A program made the translations under genes and the position numbers. Source: Ignavibacteria bacterium (GTDB taxonomy: Bacteria > Bacteroidota > Ignavibacteria > Ignavibacteriales > Ignavibacteriaceae). From it: DNA of 6,153 nt. The DNA is taken from assembly GCA_029863735.1 (NCBI GenBank), contig JAOTUT010000105.1, positions 1 through 6,153 on the forward strand, read 5' to 3'. A model generated the notes under the pieces. That model ran no database searches and was not told the origin of the DNA. It saw only the letters and a list, made by a program, of their open reading frames with translations. Below, piece after piece: positions 1-6,153 of the stretch (the stretch's first letter is position 1; each line of letters opens with the position of its first letter).

Positions 1-1215
1 GATGCTTTTCTTCAAATCAACAAATCAAATAACTGGAATGAATTCAAATTGGCTGTAGAGAAGTTTAACATTCCCGGACAAAATTTTGTCTACGCTGATC
101 AGGAAGGAAACATTGGCTATGTTTTTGGTGGAGCAATCCCAATTAGATCATCAAACTCAACTACATTTTTATTTGATGGTTCAACTTCAAAGAGTGATTG
201 GAAAGGATTCGTACCAAGAAATGAATTGCCATATTTGTTTAATCCCTCAGCAGATTATATTGCTACGGCAAACAACAAGGTGATAAAAGATTTCAAGTAT
301 CACATAACAAATCTTTGGGAACCATCATCTCGAATTGAAAGAATTACCGAATTACTCCAATCAAAGAGAAAACATTCAGTCCAAAATTATATGCAATACC
401 AGTCAGATATTTCTTCGCCTTATGCAAAGTCGATTGTCCCATATATTCTTTATGCATTCGAAAAAGTAGATGTTAAGGATAAAAATCTCTCACAATCACT
501 TCAGCTTTTAAGAGAATGGAACTTTGAGATGGATAAGTATCAACAGGCGCCAGCAATCTTCTTAACTTTTTTTGACAAACTGATGAGGAATATTTATCTG
601 GATGAAATGGGTGAAGATCTTTTCAACCAATACGTATTTCTTGCAAATGTTCCTTATAGAAACATTTTCGAACTTTTACAGAATCCCGCTTCTTCCTGGT
701 ATAATGATGCTAAAAAGAATGAAAGGAAAACGAGAGATGATGTAATAAGGCAAAGTTTTTCTGATGCTCTTGATGAACTTGAAAGATCAATAGGCAAAGA
801 TGTTAAGGATTGGCAGTGGGGGAGACTTCACACCGTTACTTTCAAACATCCGTTCAGTGGAGTTTCCGGGTTGTTGGACGATGTAATAAATATTGGACCT
901 TATGAAATAAGTGGTGACGGCACAACAATCTTCAACACAGAATATGCTTTCTCAGAGAGCATTGAAAAATATCCCCTATTCCGACACGATCCGTTTGATT
1001 GTGAGCTTGGTCCTTCAATGAGATTTATTTATGATTTTGCACAGCCTACTGAATTCTATCTAATCTTAACTACAGGGCAGTCAGGAAATATTTTTAGCGA
1101 CCATTATCAGGATCAGACAGATCTTTTTCTTTCAGGAAAGTTTATGAAAATTCATACTGATGCAGTATCAATTGAGGTCCCACAAAATAAGTTGTTAAAA
1201 TTACTCCCGAAATAA
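1..1215 (+). CDS. Penicillin acylase (amidase) family protein, C-terminal part, 5' truncated
   Basis: The frame is open from base 1, so the visible 404 residues are the C-terminal part of a longer protein; TTG at 49 or any later codon is not the true start. Family marks seen in order (numbering from base 1) are PGQNFVYADQEGNIGY followed by GGAIPIR near residues 25-49, ATANN at 88-92, an Arg-Ile helix with a following MQ.D motif, a W.WGR.HTVTF.HPF block near 270, and GQSGN...SDHYQDQ near 358-371. These match the beta-subunit C-terminal half of penicillin G acylase, cephalosporin acylase and acyl-homoserine-lactone acylase relatives. Known for the family: a precursor of about 700-850 residues, exported in many cases, self-cleaves to expose a beta-chain N-terminal Ser nucleophile that hydrolyses amide bonds. 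That Ser, the alpha chain and any signal peptide lie outside the window. One Asn of ATANN is probably the oxyanion-hole Asn (inference). The substrate cannot be told. A 79-base gap separates it from metF, so it is probably its own transcription unit. Confidence 0.93.
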   Translation, partial: DAFLQINKSNNWNEFKLAVEKFNIPGQNFVYADQEGNIGYVFGGAIPIRSSNSTTFLFDGSTSKSDWKGFVPRNELPYLFNPSADYIATANNKVIKDFKYHITNLWEPSSRIERITELLQSKRKHSVQNYMQYQSDISSPYAKSIVPYILYAFEKVDVKDKNLSQSLQLLREWNFEMDKYQQAPAIFLTFFDKLMRNIYLDEMGEDLFNQYVFLANVPYRNIFELLQNPASSWYNDAKKNERKTRDDVIRQSFSDALDELERSIGKDVKDWQWGRLHTVTFKHPFSGVSGLLDDVINIGPYEISGDGTTIFNTEYAFSESIEKYPLFRHDPFDCELGPSMRFIYDFAQPTEFYLILTTGQSGNIFSDHYQDQTDLFLSGKFMKIHTDAVSIEVPQNKLLKLLPK

Positions 1216-1243
1216 ATAACTACACACCAATCTCAATTATTAT

Positions 1244-1261
1244 TAACTTTGTATATATTTG
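1244..1261 (+). promoter_or_regulatory. Candidate promoter -7 boxes upstream of metF
   Basis: Two perfect matches to the Bacteroidota-type -7 consensus TAnnTTTG occur in the gap before metF: TAACTTTG at 1244-1251 and TATATTTG at 1254-1261, exactly 10 bases apart. From the second box a transcript would begin near 1268 and give a leader of roughly 27 bases. No clear TTTG-like -33 element is visible at the expected distance upstream of either box. The region is very AT-rich, so chance matches are possible. Support comes mainly from position: this is the only gap longer than 18 bases in the window. Confidence 0.4.
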
Positions 1262-1275
1262 TATCAAATGATTTG
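1257..1275. repeat. Overlapping short inverted repeats in the metF leader
   Basis: ATTTG (1257-1261), CAAAT (1265-1269) and ATTTG (1271-1275) form two overlapping dyads that share the middle arm: ATTTG-TAT-CAAAT and CAAAT-G-ATTTG. A further 11-base palindrome, TTGTT-C-AACAA, follows at 1273-1283. The first arm overlaps the second candidate -7 box, which would fit an operator, but the arms are only five AT-rich bases long. No T-run follows, so it does not look like a terminator. Confidence 0.25.
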
Positions 1276-1294
1276 TTCAACAACAAGAGTTTAA

Positions 1295-2260
1295 ATGAAA
1301 GTAATTGATCACTTAGAAAAAGCAAAAGAACCGCTGATAAGCTTCGAACTTATTCCTCCAAAACGCGGTGGGGATATCAAAGATGTCTTAAACGTTATCG
1401 ATAATATTATAAAATTCAGACCGCCTTTTATTGATATCACAAGCCACTCTGCTGAGGTTATTTATGAAGAAACTCCGGATGGAATAAAAAAGAAAGTAAA
1501 AAGAAAAAGACCCGGCACACTTGGTATTTGTGCACTGATTCAAAATAAGTATAACGTTGATGCTGTCCCTCATATTCTTGTTAAAGGATTTACCCGTGAG
1601 GAAACAGAAGATTTTATGATTGAGCTGAATTATCTTGGTATTGATAACATTCTTGCAGTCAGAGGAGATGACAGCGGTTATGAAAAACCGATTCCAATCG
1701 GTAAAAGTGCTAATGGGAACGCTATAGAACTTGTTGAGCAAATAGTAAAGATGAATAAAGGAATTTATCTTGAAGATTCATTGCTTGATGCAAGACCAAC
1801 TAATTTCTGTGTTGGTGTCGGCGGTTATCCTGAAAAACACTTCGAGGCTCCTAATTTGAAAGCAGATATTAAAGTTGCAAAACAGAAAGTTGAAGCTGGT
1901 GCTGATTACATCGTTACTCAAATGTATTATGATAATAAATTCTATTTTGATTATGTTGAGAAGTGCAAAGAGGCTGGAATTAAGGTTCCAATTATTCCAG
2001 GATTAAAAATATTAACATCAAAAGCACAGCTTCATTCCATTCCGAAGGATTTCCACGTAACCATTCCTTCTGCTCTCTCTGATGAAATTGAAAATGCTAA
2101 ACCGGATGAAGTGTTGAAAATCGGTGTTGAATGGGCGGCTAACCAGGTTCGTGAGCTTCTCGATAAAAATGTTCCAAGTGTGCATTTCTATATAATGCTT
2201 AACTCCAAACCAATAAACATGGTTATGGAGCGGCTTAATTTATATAACAAAGTATTTTAG
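1295..2260 (+). CDS. metF: Methylenetetrahydrofolate reductase (MetF)
   Basis: This 321-residue protein should be the cytoplasmic FAD enzyme that reduces 5,10-methylene-THF to 5-methyl-THF, the methyl donor for methionine synthase. Seen: the N-terminal SFELIPP motif with Glu18 at the place of the catalytic Glu of the family, ITSHS near 48-52, RPGTLGIC at 72-79, the AVRGDD loop at 121-126 (Asp of the FAD/folate site), GVGGYPEKHFEAPN at 164-177, TQMYYD at 198-203 with Gln199 in the folate-contacting position, and PIIPGLK at 222-228. Length fits the bacterial catalytic-domain form (E. coli about 296), with no eukaryotic-type regulatory domain. The basic stretch at residues 65-72 before RPGT resembles Bacteroidota homologues. 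ATG at 1295 is chosen because homology begins within a few residues; a weak AAGAG lies 5-10 bases upstream. It is first in the probable operon and ends 18 bases before the next gene. NADH versus NADPH preference is not visible. Confidence 0.95.
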   Translation: MKVIDHLEKAKEPLISFELIPPKRGGDIKDVLNVIDNIIKFRPPFIDITSHSAEVIYEETPDGIKKKVKRKRPGTLGICALIQNKYNVDAVPHILVKGFTREETEDFMIELNYLGIDNILAVRGDDSGYEKPIPIGKSANGNAIELVEQIVKMNKGIYLEDSLLDARPTNFCVGVGGYPEKHFEAPNLKADIKVAKQKVEAGADYIVTQMYYDNKFYFDYVEKCKEAGIKVPIIPGLKILTSKAQLHSIPKDFHVTIPSALSDEIENAKPDEVLKIGVEWAANQVRELLDKNVPSVHFYIMLNSKPINMVMERLNLYNKVF

Positions 2261-2278
2261 AAAGTTTGATTTGATCAA

Positions 2279-3274
2279 ATGGTTAAAGTTAAAAGACCTG
2301 GCGTAACAAAATTAAAATGGGGAGTTGCCGGCTGCGGCAGATTTTCTGAACATACCTTTATACCAACACTAAAATTTTTAAGAAGAAGTATAGTTCAATC
2401 CTTCTACAGTCATAATATTAGCAGGGCAAAAGAGTTGGCTGAGAAATCCGGAGCTCCAGGTTACTTCGATAATTATGATGAATTCCTGAAGTCTGATATT
2501 GATTGTGTTTTTATCGGTAGCATCAACTCAGACCATTACGAGCAGGTTATTAAAGCTGCTGACGCCGGCAAAAATATATTGTGCGAAAAACCTTTAGCAA
2601 TGAACAGCAAGCAGGCAGCAGAAATGGTTGAGGCTTGCAAACGGAATAATGTTTTGCTTGCTGTAAATTATCTACATCGCCTTCATCCACATGTCATTAA
2701 AGCAAACGAATTAATTAAGAATCAAACAATAGGAAAGCTTGTTTCAGTAAATGTTGCATTCAATATTGACTTCCCTCCAGGTGACAATTTCAGATTTAAT
2801 AAAGAACTTAGTGGTGGTGGTGCTTTGCGCGATTTGGGCACACATATGATTGATCTTTTAAGATACTTTGGCGGTGAGATAACGGATATATGCGGATATA
2901 TGGATAACATCATTTATAATTATGATGTTGATGATTATGCCGCCGCATTGATGAAGTTTGAAAATCAAAGTTATGGTGTTTTCAATGTTTCCTATAACAC
3001 AGGAAAGGCTTTCAACAGAATAGAAATTCTTGGGCACACCGGTGCAATAAGCATTGAGAATTTTATTGGAGTGAAGGGGGCTCCTTCAAAATTAACAATT
3101 CAACTTGAAGATGAAGCTAAAAAGAGTTTTAGAAAAAGAGGCAATAAATTTCTTTTTATGATGAGAGCAATTCAGAAATCATTCCTGAAAAATCAGGCGC
3201 CGCCTGTTACTGGTGAAGATGGATTAATTAATTTACAGTTAATGGAAGAACTTGAAAGAAAATGTCAGAGATAA
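2279..3274 (+). CDS. Gfo/Idh/MocA-family NAD(P)-dependent oxidoreductase
   Basis: This 331-residue protein has an N-terminal Rossmann domain and a C-terminal alpha/beta dimer-type domain of the glucose-fructose oxidoreductase/inositol dehydrogenase family. Seen: the dinucleotide loop GVAGCGRFSEH at 15-25, DCVFIGSINSDHYEQV at 75-90, the hallmark LCEKPLAM at 101-108 with Lys104, and GGGALRDLGTHMIDLLRYFGG at 179-199, which carries Asp185 and His189 of the DxxxH active-site motif. Known for the family: hydride transfer between NAD(P) and a hydroxyl or keto group, usually on sugars, cyclitols or related compounds. The exact substrate cannot be read. The region after the second strand (YSHNISRA, 43-50) does not settle NAD versus NADP. 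No signal peptide or membrane segment is visible. ATG at 2279 is the sensible start, 18 bases after metF, with no obvious Shine-Dalgarno. The 3' end overlaps the aldolase gene by 13 bases, so the two may work on the same carbohydrate or aldehyde (inference). Confidence 0.9.
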   Translation: MVKVKRPGVTKLKWGVAGCGRFSEHTFIPTLKFLRRSIVQSFYSHNISRAKELAEKSGAPGYFDNYDEFLKSDIDCVFIGSINSDHYEQVIKAADAGKNILCEKPLAMNSKQAAEMVEACKRNNVLLAVNYLHRLHPHVIKANELIKNQTIGKLVSVNVAFNIDFPPGDNFRFNKELSGGGALRDLGTHMIDLLRYFGGEITDICGYMDNIIYNYDVDDYAAALMKFENQSYGVFNVSYNTGKAFNRIEILGHTGAISIENFIGVKGAPSKLTIQLEDEAKKSFRKRGNKFLFMMRAIQKSFLKNQAPPVTGEDGLINLQLMEELERKCQR

Positions 3275-3921
3275 AGAAACTTATTTCTGTATGTCATAAG
3301 GTTTATGAAAAAGGATTCGTTGCAGCCAGCGATGGAAACATTTCTCTGATTACATCAGACAATACTGTGCTTATAACCCGCTCAGGAATTTGCAAAGGGG
3401 AAATCTCGGAAAAAGATATTCTTGAATTTGATTTCAATGGCAATCATTTAAAAGGTGAAGGAAAGATAACAACTGAGTTCAAGCTGCATCTTTATGCTTA
3501 TTCAAAAAGGAAAGATGTCAGTGCAGTTGTTCACTGCCATCCTGTTTATGCTACGGCATTCTCATTGTTAGGTGAAGGCCTTGTAAAACACTATTTCCCG
3601 GAAGTGATTTTAACTCTTGGAAAAATTCATCTTTGTAAATATGCAACTCCTTCAACAAATGATCTTCCGTTAAGCCTCGATCCCTACATTGATTATGGGT
3701 GGGCTTTCCTTCTTCAGAATCATGGTGCTCTAACGCTTGGTAAAAATGTTGATGATGCATATTACAAAATGGAAAAGCTTGAACATACTGCTGAGACGAT
3801 TTATAAAGCTACACAGCTTGGAACTCCCAAAGAGTTATCCGTCGAAGATGTTAAAAAATTGTTTGAACTTTCTGAGGAAACCTATGGGATTACACAAGAT
3901 CCAAGGAATGTATTTGATTAA
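3262..3921 (+). CDS. Class II aldolase/adducin-family protein, L-fuculose-phosphate aldolase type
   Basis: This 219-residue protein fits the zinc-dependent FucA/AraD/adducin-head fold. Seen: ASDGNIS at 22-28 (phosphate-binding Gly-Asn), ITRSG at 38-42, TTEFKLH at 70-76 with Glu72, HCHPVYATAF at 91-100 with His91 and His93, and LQNHGALTLG at 151-160 with His154. Glu72, His91, His93 and His154 correspond in order and spacing to E. coli FucA Glu73 and zinc ligands His92, His94 and His155, so an active metal site is expected. Known reactions in the family are reversible aldol cleavage of ketose-1-phosphates to dihydroxyacetone phosphate plus an aldehyde. Relatives include RhaD, 5-deoxyribulose-phosphate aldolase, ribulose-phosphate epimerase (AraD) and the dehydratase MtnB, so substrate and even reaction type are open. 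Length matches FucA (about 215). ATG at 3262 lies inside the end of the oxidoreductase gene after a purine-rich GAAAGAAA, suggesting coupled translation. The ddl gene follows after 17 bases. Confidence 0.88.
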   Translation: MSEIKKLISVCHKVYEKGFVAASDGNISLITSDNTVLITRSGICKGEISEKDILEFDFNGNHLKGEGKITTEFKLHLYAYSKRKDVSAVVHCHPVYATAFSLLGEGLVKHYFPEVILTLGKIHLCKYATPSTNDLPLSLDPYIDYGWAFLLQNHGALTLGKNVDDAYYKMEKLEHTAETIYKATQLGTPKELSVEDVKKLFELSEETYGITQDPRNVFD

Positions 3922-3938
3922 TTACTATTTGAGAATCG

Positions 3939-4937
3939 ATGATATCAAAACTTAAAGTTGCATTATTAGTTGGAGGCACTTCTCCTGAGCGGGAAGTTTC
4001 AAAAATGTCCGGGCAAGGAGTGCTTCAGGCATTGAAGGCACTTCAATATCCCACGACTATTATTGATCCCGCATACGGTATGAACCAACCTAAAGAAGAA
4101 GAACAATTCTTCCTTGAAAAAGATTTTACAGAAAAATCAAATCGTAATTGCATTGATGCGATCAACTCAAGCTTACTTGATAATGTGGACGTTGTTTTCT
4201 TGGCACTTCATGGTAAATGGGCAGAAGATGGAACAATACAATCTCTGCTTGAACTAAGAGGTTTGAAATACACCGGCTCAAAAGTTCTTGCCAGCTCTTT
4301 GGCAATGGATAAAGAAATGTCGAAAGTAATTTTCCGACAAGCGGGTGTTCAAACAGCAGATTGGTTCACTGTGAAATACAGAAACTTTGAACCCAACCTA
4401 ATTGTCGATGAAATTAACCAGAAATTTGGTTTTCCTTGCATCATTAAACCAAACGATCAAGGCTCAACGGTCGGATTGAAGTTTGTGAAAGATGAGTCTG
4501 AAGTTGAAGAGGGGATTATTTTAGCTCTACAATTTTCATCGAAAGCGTTAGTAGAAAAATATATTCCAGGAAGAGAAATAACAGTTGCTATACTCGTCAA
4601 TGAAGCATTACCTGTTCTTGAGATTGTTCCAAAGAGTGGTTTGTATGATTACAAAAGCAAATACACATCAGGAATGAGTGAGTACATCGTACCCGCAGAT
4701 ATTCCGGAAGAGGTTGCAACAAAAGCTCAGCAGCAAGCGCTAAAAGCATTTCATTCTCTTGGATGCGAAGGTTATGCAAGAGTCGACTTTAGATTGGATA
4801 ATGATAATGGACTTTACTGTCTTGAAGTAAACACTTTACCGGGAATGACCCCGCTCAGTCTTGTTCCGAAAGCTGCAAAAGCTGTCGGAATTTCATTTGA
4901 AGAATTAATTAAAAAAATAATTCAGCAAGCACTTTGA
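3939..4937 (+). CDS. ddl: D-alanine--D-alanine ligase (Ddl)
   Basis: This 332-residue ATP-grasp enzyme joins two D-Ala in the cytoplasm to make the dipeptide that MurF adds to the peptidoglycan precursor. Seen in order: VGGTSPEREVS at 11-21 (Glu17 binds the first D-Ala in the family), ALHGKWAEDGTIQ at 89-101, YTGS at 111-114, MDK at 123-125, ATP-binding IIKPNDQGSTVG at 168-179, VEKYIPGRE at 205-213, the omega loop YDYKSKY at 246-252, and RVDF at 291-294 followed by LEVNTLPGMTPLS at 305-317 with metal/phosphate ligands Asp293, Glu306 and Asn308. Tyr252 lies at the site of E. coli DdlB Tyr216, which favours D-Ala-D-Ala over the D-lactate-forming Van type. The motif normally read as HGxxGEDG has Ala in place of the first Gly, probably harmless. 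ATG at 3939 is preceded by TTGAGA, a weak ribosome site. Its TGA shares one base with the next ATG. Confidence 0.96.
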   Translation: MISKLKVALLVGGTSPEREVSKMSGQGVLQALKALQYPTTIIDPAYGMNQPKEEEQFFLEKDFTEKSNRNCIDAINSSLLDNVDVVFLALHGKWAEDGTIQSLLELRGLKYTGSKVLASSLAMDKEMSKVIFRQAGVQTADWFTVKYRNFEPNLIVDEINQKFGFPCIIKPNDQGSTVGLKFVKDESEVEEGIILALQFSSKALVEKYIPGREITVAILVNEALPVLEIVPKSGLYDYKSKYTSGMSEYIVPADIPEEVATKAQQQALKAFHSLGCEGYARVDFRLDNDNGLYCLEVNTLPGMTPLSLVPKAAKAVGISFEELIKKIIQQAL

Positions 4938-4939
4938 TG
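4935..4939 (+). other. TGATG stop-start overlap coupling ddl and the ftsB-like gene
   Basis: The ddl stop TGA (4935-4937) shares its final A with the ATG (4937-4939) of the next gene. This arrangement usually allows terminating ribosomes to reinitiate. A TTG in the same frame one codon earlier (4934) is possible, but the ATG is the better start. Confidence 0.8.
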
Positions 4940-5227
4940 TCAAAAGGAAAAAGAAAATATATATTGTACCTTTTTCTCGCAATAGTGGTTATTGGTATTA
5001 TTTACATTTTGTTTAATGAGCGCGGTGTTGTAAAATATATAGGATTAAAGAGCCGGGTTGATTCAATACAGGTGGAACTCGAGACAGTCAAATTGGAAAA
5101 CGAGCGACTGAAAAATGAAATTGATTCACTGCAAAAAAAGATTCCTGCTAAGATGGAACAGGTTGCAAGAGAAAAGTATAATATGAAACGTGAAAGTGAA
5201 ACGGTAATTGAAGTCGAAGAAAAATGA
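4937..5227 (+). CDS. FtsB/DivIC-like septum formation initiator protein
   Basis: This 96-residue bitopic membrane protein has a short basic N-terminus (SKGKRK), one hydrophobic segment at about residues 8-26 and then a coiled coil at roughly 36-69 with regular Leu/Ile/Val heptad positions (V-L-V-L-L-I-L-I), interrupted by Pro70. The tail AREKYNMKRESETVIEVEE at 77-95 matches the conserved DivIC/FtsB ending (AREKYxM...E.v..v). Known role: FtsB/DivIC forms a complex with FtsL and FtsQ/DivIB at the division site and activates septal peptidoglycan synthesis; the coiled coil faces the periplasm. Size fits the family (about 90-110 residues). ATG 4937 is preferred over the in-frame TTG at 4934 because it gives a direct TGATG overlap with ddl. 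Its 3' end overlaps the start region of rarA. Neighbouring ddl gives a shared cell-wall theme. Whether it should be called FtsB or DivIC cannot be settled here. Confidence 0.87.
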   Translation: MSKGKRKYILYLFLAIVVIGIIYILFNERGVVKYIGLKSRVDSIQVELETVKLENERLKNEIDSLQKKIPAKMEQVAREKYNMKRESETVIEVEEK

Positions 5228-6153
5228 AATACCAACAAAAATTCCTGCAACCCCACTTGCCGACAGAGTAAGGCCAAAATCTCTTCAAGAATTTTATGGA
5301 CAGGAACATCTGGTTGGTGAAGGCAAACCAATCAGGTTGATGATTGAAAATAAAAATATCAGTCCTTTCATACTATGGGGTCCTCCCGGAACAGGAAAAA
5401 CAACTCTCGCCCAAATAATCGCTGAAGAAACAGATTCAAAGTTTTACCAGATAACTGCTGTATCAGCCGGAGTGAAGGAAGTCAGAAACGTAATTCAAAT
5501 TGCTGATCATAATAAAAGTCTTGGTCTGCGCACAACTCTTTTCATAGATGAAATTCATCGATTCAACAAAGCACAGCAGGATGCACTACTTCACTCGGTA
5601 GAGACAGGATTGGTAATCCTGATTGGTGCAACAACCGAGAATCCCTCATTTGAAGTGATACCGGCTCTGCGTTCAAGGGCAAGAGTTTATGTGTTGAATG
5701 AACTTTCGAAAAATGATCTTCACAGAATTCTTCATAACGCAATTTCTAAAGACGAATTTATTTCCGGATTTGATCTTGATGTAACCGATGAAGATTACTT
5801 ACTTTATTTATCCGGCGGAGATGCCCGGATAATGCTGACCATCTTTGAATCAGCAGCTATTCAGGAAATGGGAAAAGAAAAAATTCTGATTACAAAAGCG
5901 CTTCTTGATAATATTATTCAAAGAAAAAATGTTGCTTATGATAAAGGTGGAGAAGAACATTATAATGTAATTTCTGCATTTATTAAGAGTGTCCGCGGCA
6001 GTGACCCTGATGCTGCACTTTATTGGCTGGCACGAATGCTTGAAGGCGGCGAAGATCCAATCTTTATCGCAAGAAGATTGATTGTTCTAGCTTCAGAAGA
6101 TATTGGTAATGCATCGCCAAATGGATTAGTTCTGGCTGAGGCAGCATTCGGCG
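5208..6153 (+). CDS. rarA: Replication-associated recombination protein A (RarA/MgsA) AAA+ ATPase, 3' truncated
   Basis: The open frame runs off the right edge; 315 residues are visible of a family usually near 430-450. Numbered from TTG 5208: TPLADRVRPK near 15-24, Walker A GPPGTGKT at 58-65, Walker B LFIDEIHRF at 111-119 (Asp114, Glu115), sensor 1 GATTENP at 140-146, LRSRAR at 154-159 with the Arg-finger region, sensor 2 GGDARIM at 203-209 (Arg207), then the MgsA C-terminal domain with YDKGGEEHYN at 244-253 and RGSDPDAALYWLARMLEGGEDP at 263-284. Known role: a tetrameric clamp-loader-like ATPase acting at stalled replication forks and gaps with RecA and SSB. The start is uncertain. In this frame an in-frame TAA sits directly before TTG 5208, and no ATG or GTG occurs before the conserved region, so TTG is the only usual start as read. 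An ATG at 5224 overlaps the previous stop but is in another frame and soon terminates. The function call is firm; the first 15 residues are not. Confidence 0.93.
   Translation, partial: MKSKKNEIPTKIPATPLADRVRPKSLQEFYGQEHLVGEGKPIRLMIENKNISPFILWGPPGTGKTTLAQIIAEETDSKFYQITAVSAGVKEVRNVIQIADHNKSLGLRTTLFIDEIHRFNKAQQDALLHSVETGLVILIGATTENPSFEVIPALRSRARVYVLNELSKNDLHRILHNAISKDEFISGFDLDVTDEDYLLYLSGGDARIMLTIFESAAIQEMGKEKILITKALLDNIIQRKNVAYDKGGEEHYNVISAFIKSVRGSDPDAALYWLARMLEGGEDPIFIARRLIVLASEDIGNASPNGLVLAEAAFG

Noticed and set aside
1216..1294. Possible rho-independent terminator after the acylase gene
   Set aside because: No GC-rich stem followed by a T-run is present; the only palindromes have five-base AT-rich arms, so no terminator is called.
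1216..1294. SAM or other methionine-type riboswitch before metF
   Set aside because: The gap is only 79 bases and lacks the multi-helix structure such elements need (over 100 bases for S-box).
1388..1741. 117-codon open frame on the minus strand inside metF
   Set aside because: It lies fully antisense to a strongly recognised metF coding region, its protein shows no familiar motif, and it is expected from codon structure in AT-rich DNA.
3737..3955. 72-codon plus-strand frame overlapping the aldolase end and the ddl start
   Set aside because: It is out of frame with two well-supported genes and has no recognisable features; it only appears to bridge the 17-base gap.
3939..4937. VanA-type D-Ala-D-Lac ligase conferring glycopeptide resistance
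   Set aside because: The omega-loop Tyr (residue 252 in YDYKSKY) is of the Ddl type, and there are no vanH/vanX-like neighbours.
5002..5331. 109-codon minus-strand open frame across the ftsB-like/rarA junction
   Set aside because: Its low-complexity Ser/Phe/Leu-rich product is the reverse reading of the coiled-coil codons of the ftsB-like gene; no independent support.
1..6153. Mobile element, CRISPR, toxin-antitoxin or defence island
   Set aside because: No transposase, integrase, spaced direct repeats or terminal inverted repeats are seen, and all genes are co-directional with metabolic or housekeeping families.

Overview
The window is an AT-rich bacterial segment (mid to upper thirties percent GC by eye) in which every supported gene lies on the plus strand. 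Protein styles point to the Bacteroidota/Ignavibacteria-Chlorobi side of the tree: a methylenetetrahydrofolate reductase of the Bacteroidota-like type, weak or absent Shine-Dalgarno sequences, and TAnnTTTG-like -7 boxes in the only real intergenic gap. This placement is inference from sequence style, not a database match.

Layout: (1) 1-1215, the C-terminal half of a penicillin acylase/amidase-family Ntn hydrolase, cut by the left edge; (2) 1216-1294, a 79-base gap holding the probable promoter; (3) 1295-2260, metF; (4) 2279-3274, a Gfo/Idh/MocA-family oxidoreductase; (5) 3262-3921, a class II (FucA-type) aldolase; (6) 3939-4937, D-alanine--D-alanine ligase; (7) 4937-5227, an FtsB/DivIC-like division protein; (8) 5208-6153, the RarA/MgsA replication-associated AAA+ ATPase, cut by the right edge.

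From metF onward, gaps are at most 18 bases and three junctions overlap (13, 1 and about 20 bases), so genes 3-8 look like one operon, probably read from a promoter just upstream of metF. The content mixes one-carbon/methionine supply (metF), an unassigned oxidoreductase-aldolase pair, peptidoglycan precursor synthesis (ddl), divisome assembly (ftsB-like) and replication-fork maintenance (rarA). It reads as a housekeeping growth/division operon rather than a mobile or defence island. I saw no tRNA, rRNA, CRISPR array, insertion sequence or convincing terminator.

The most useful points to check are the rarA start, which is either a TTG 20 bases inside the preceding gene or an ATGA-coupled ATG hidden by a one-base loss in an A run, and the function of the overlapping oxidoreductase-aldolase pair. 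I do not see strong evidence for an entirely new system.
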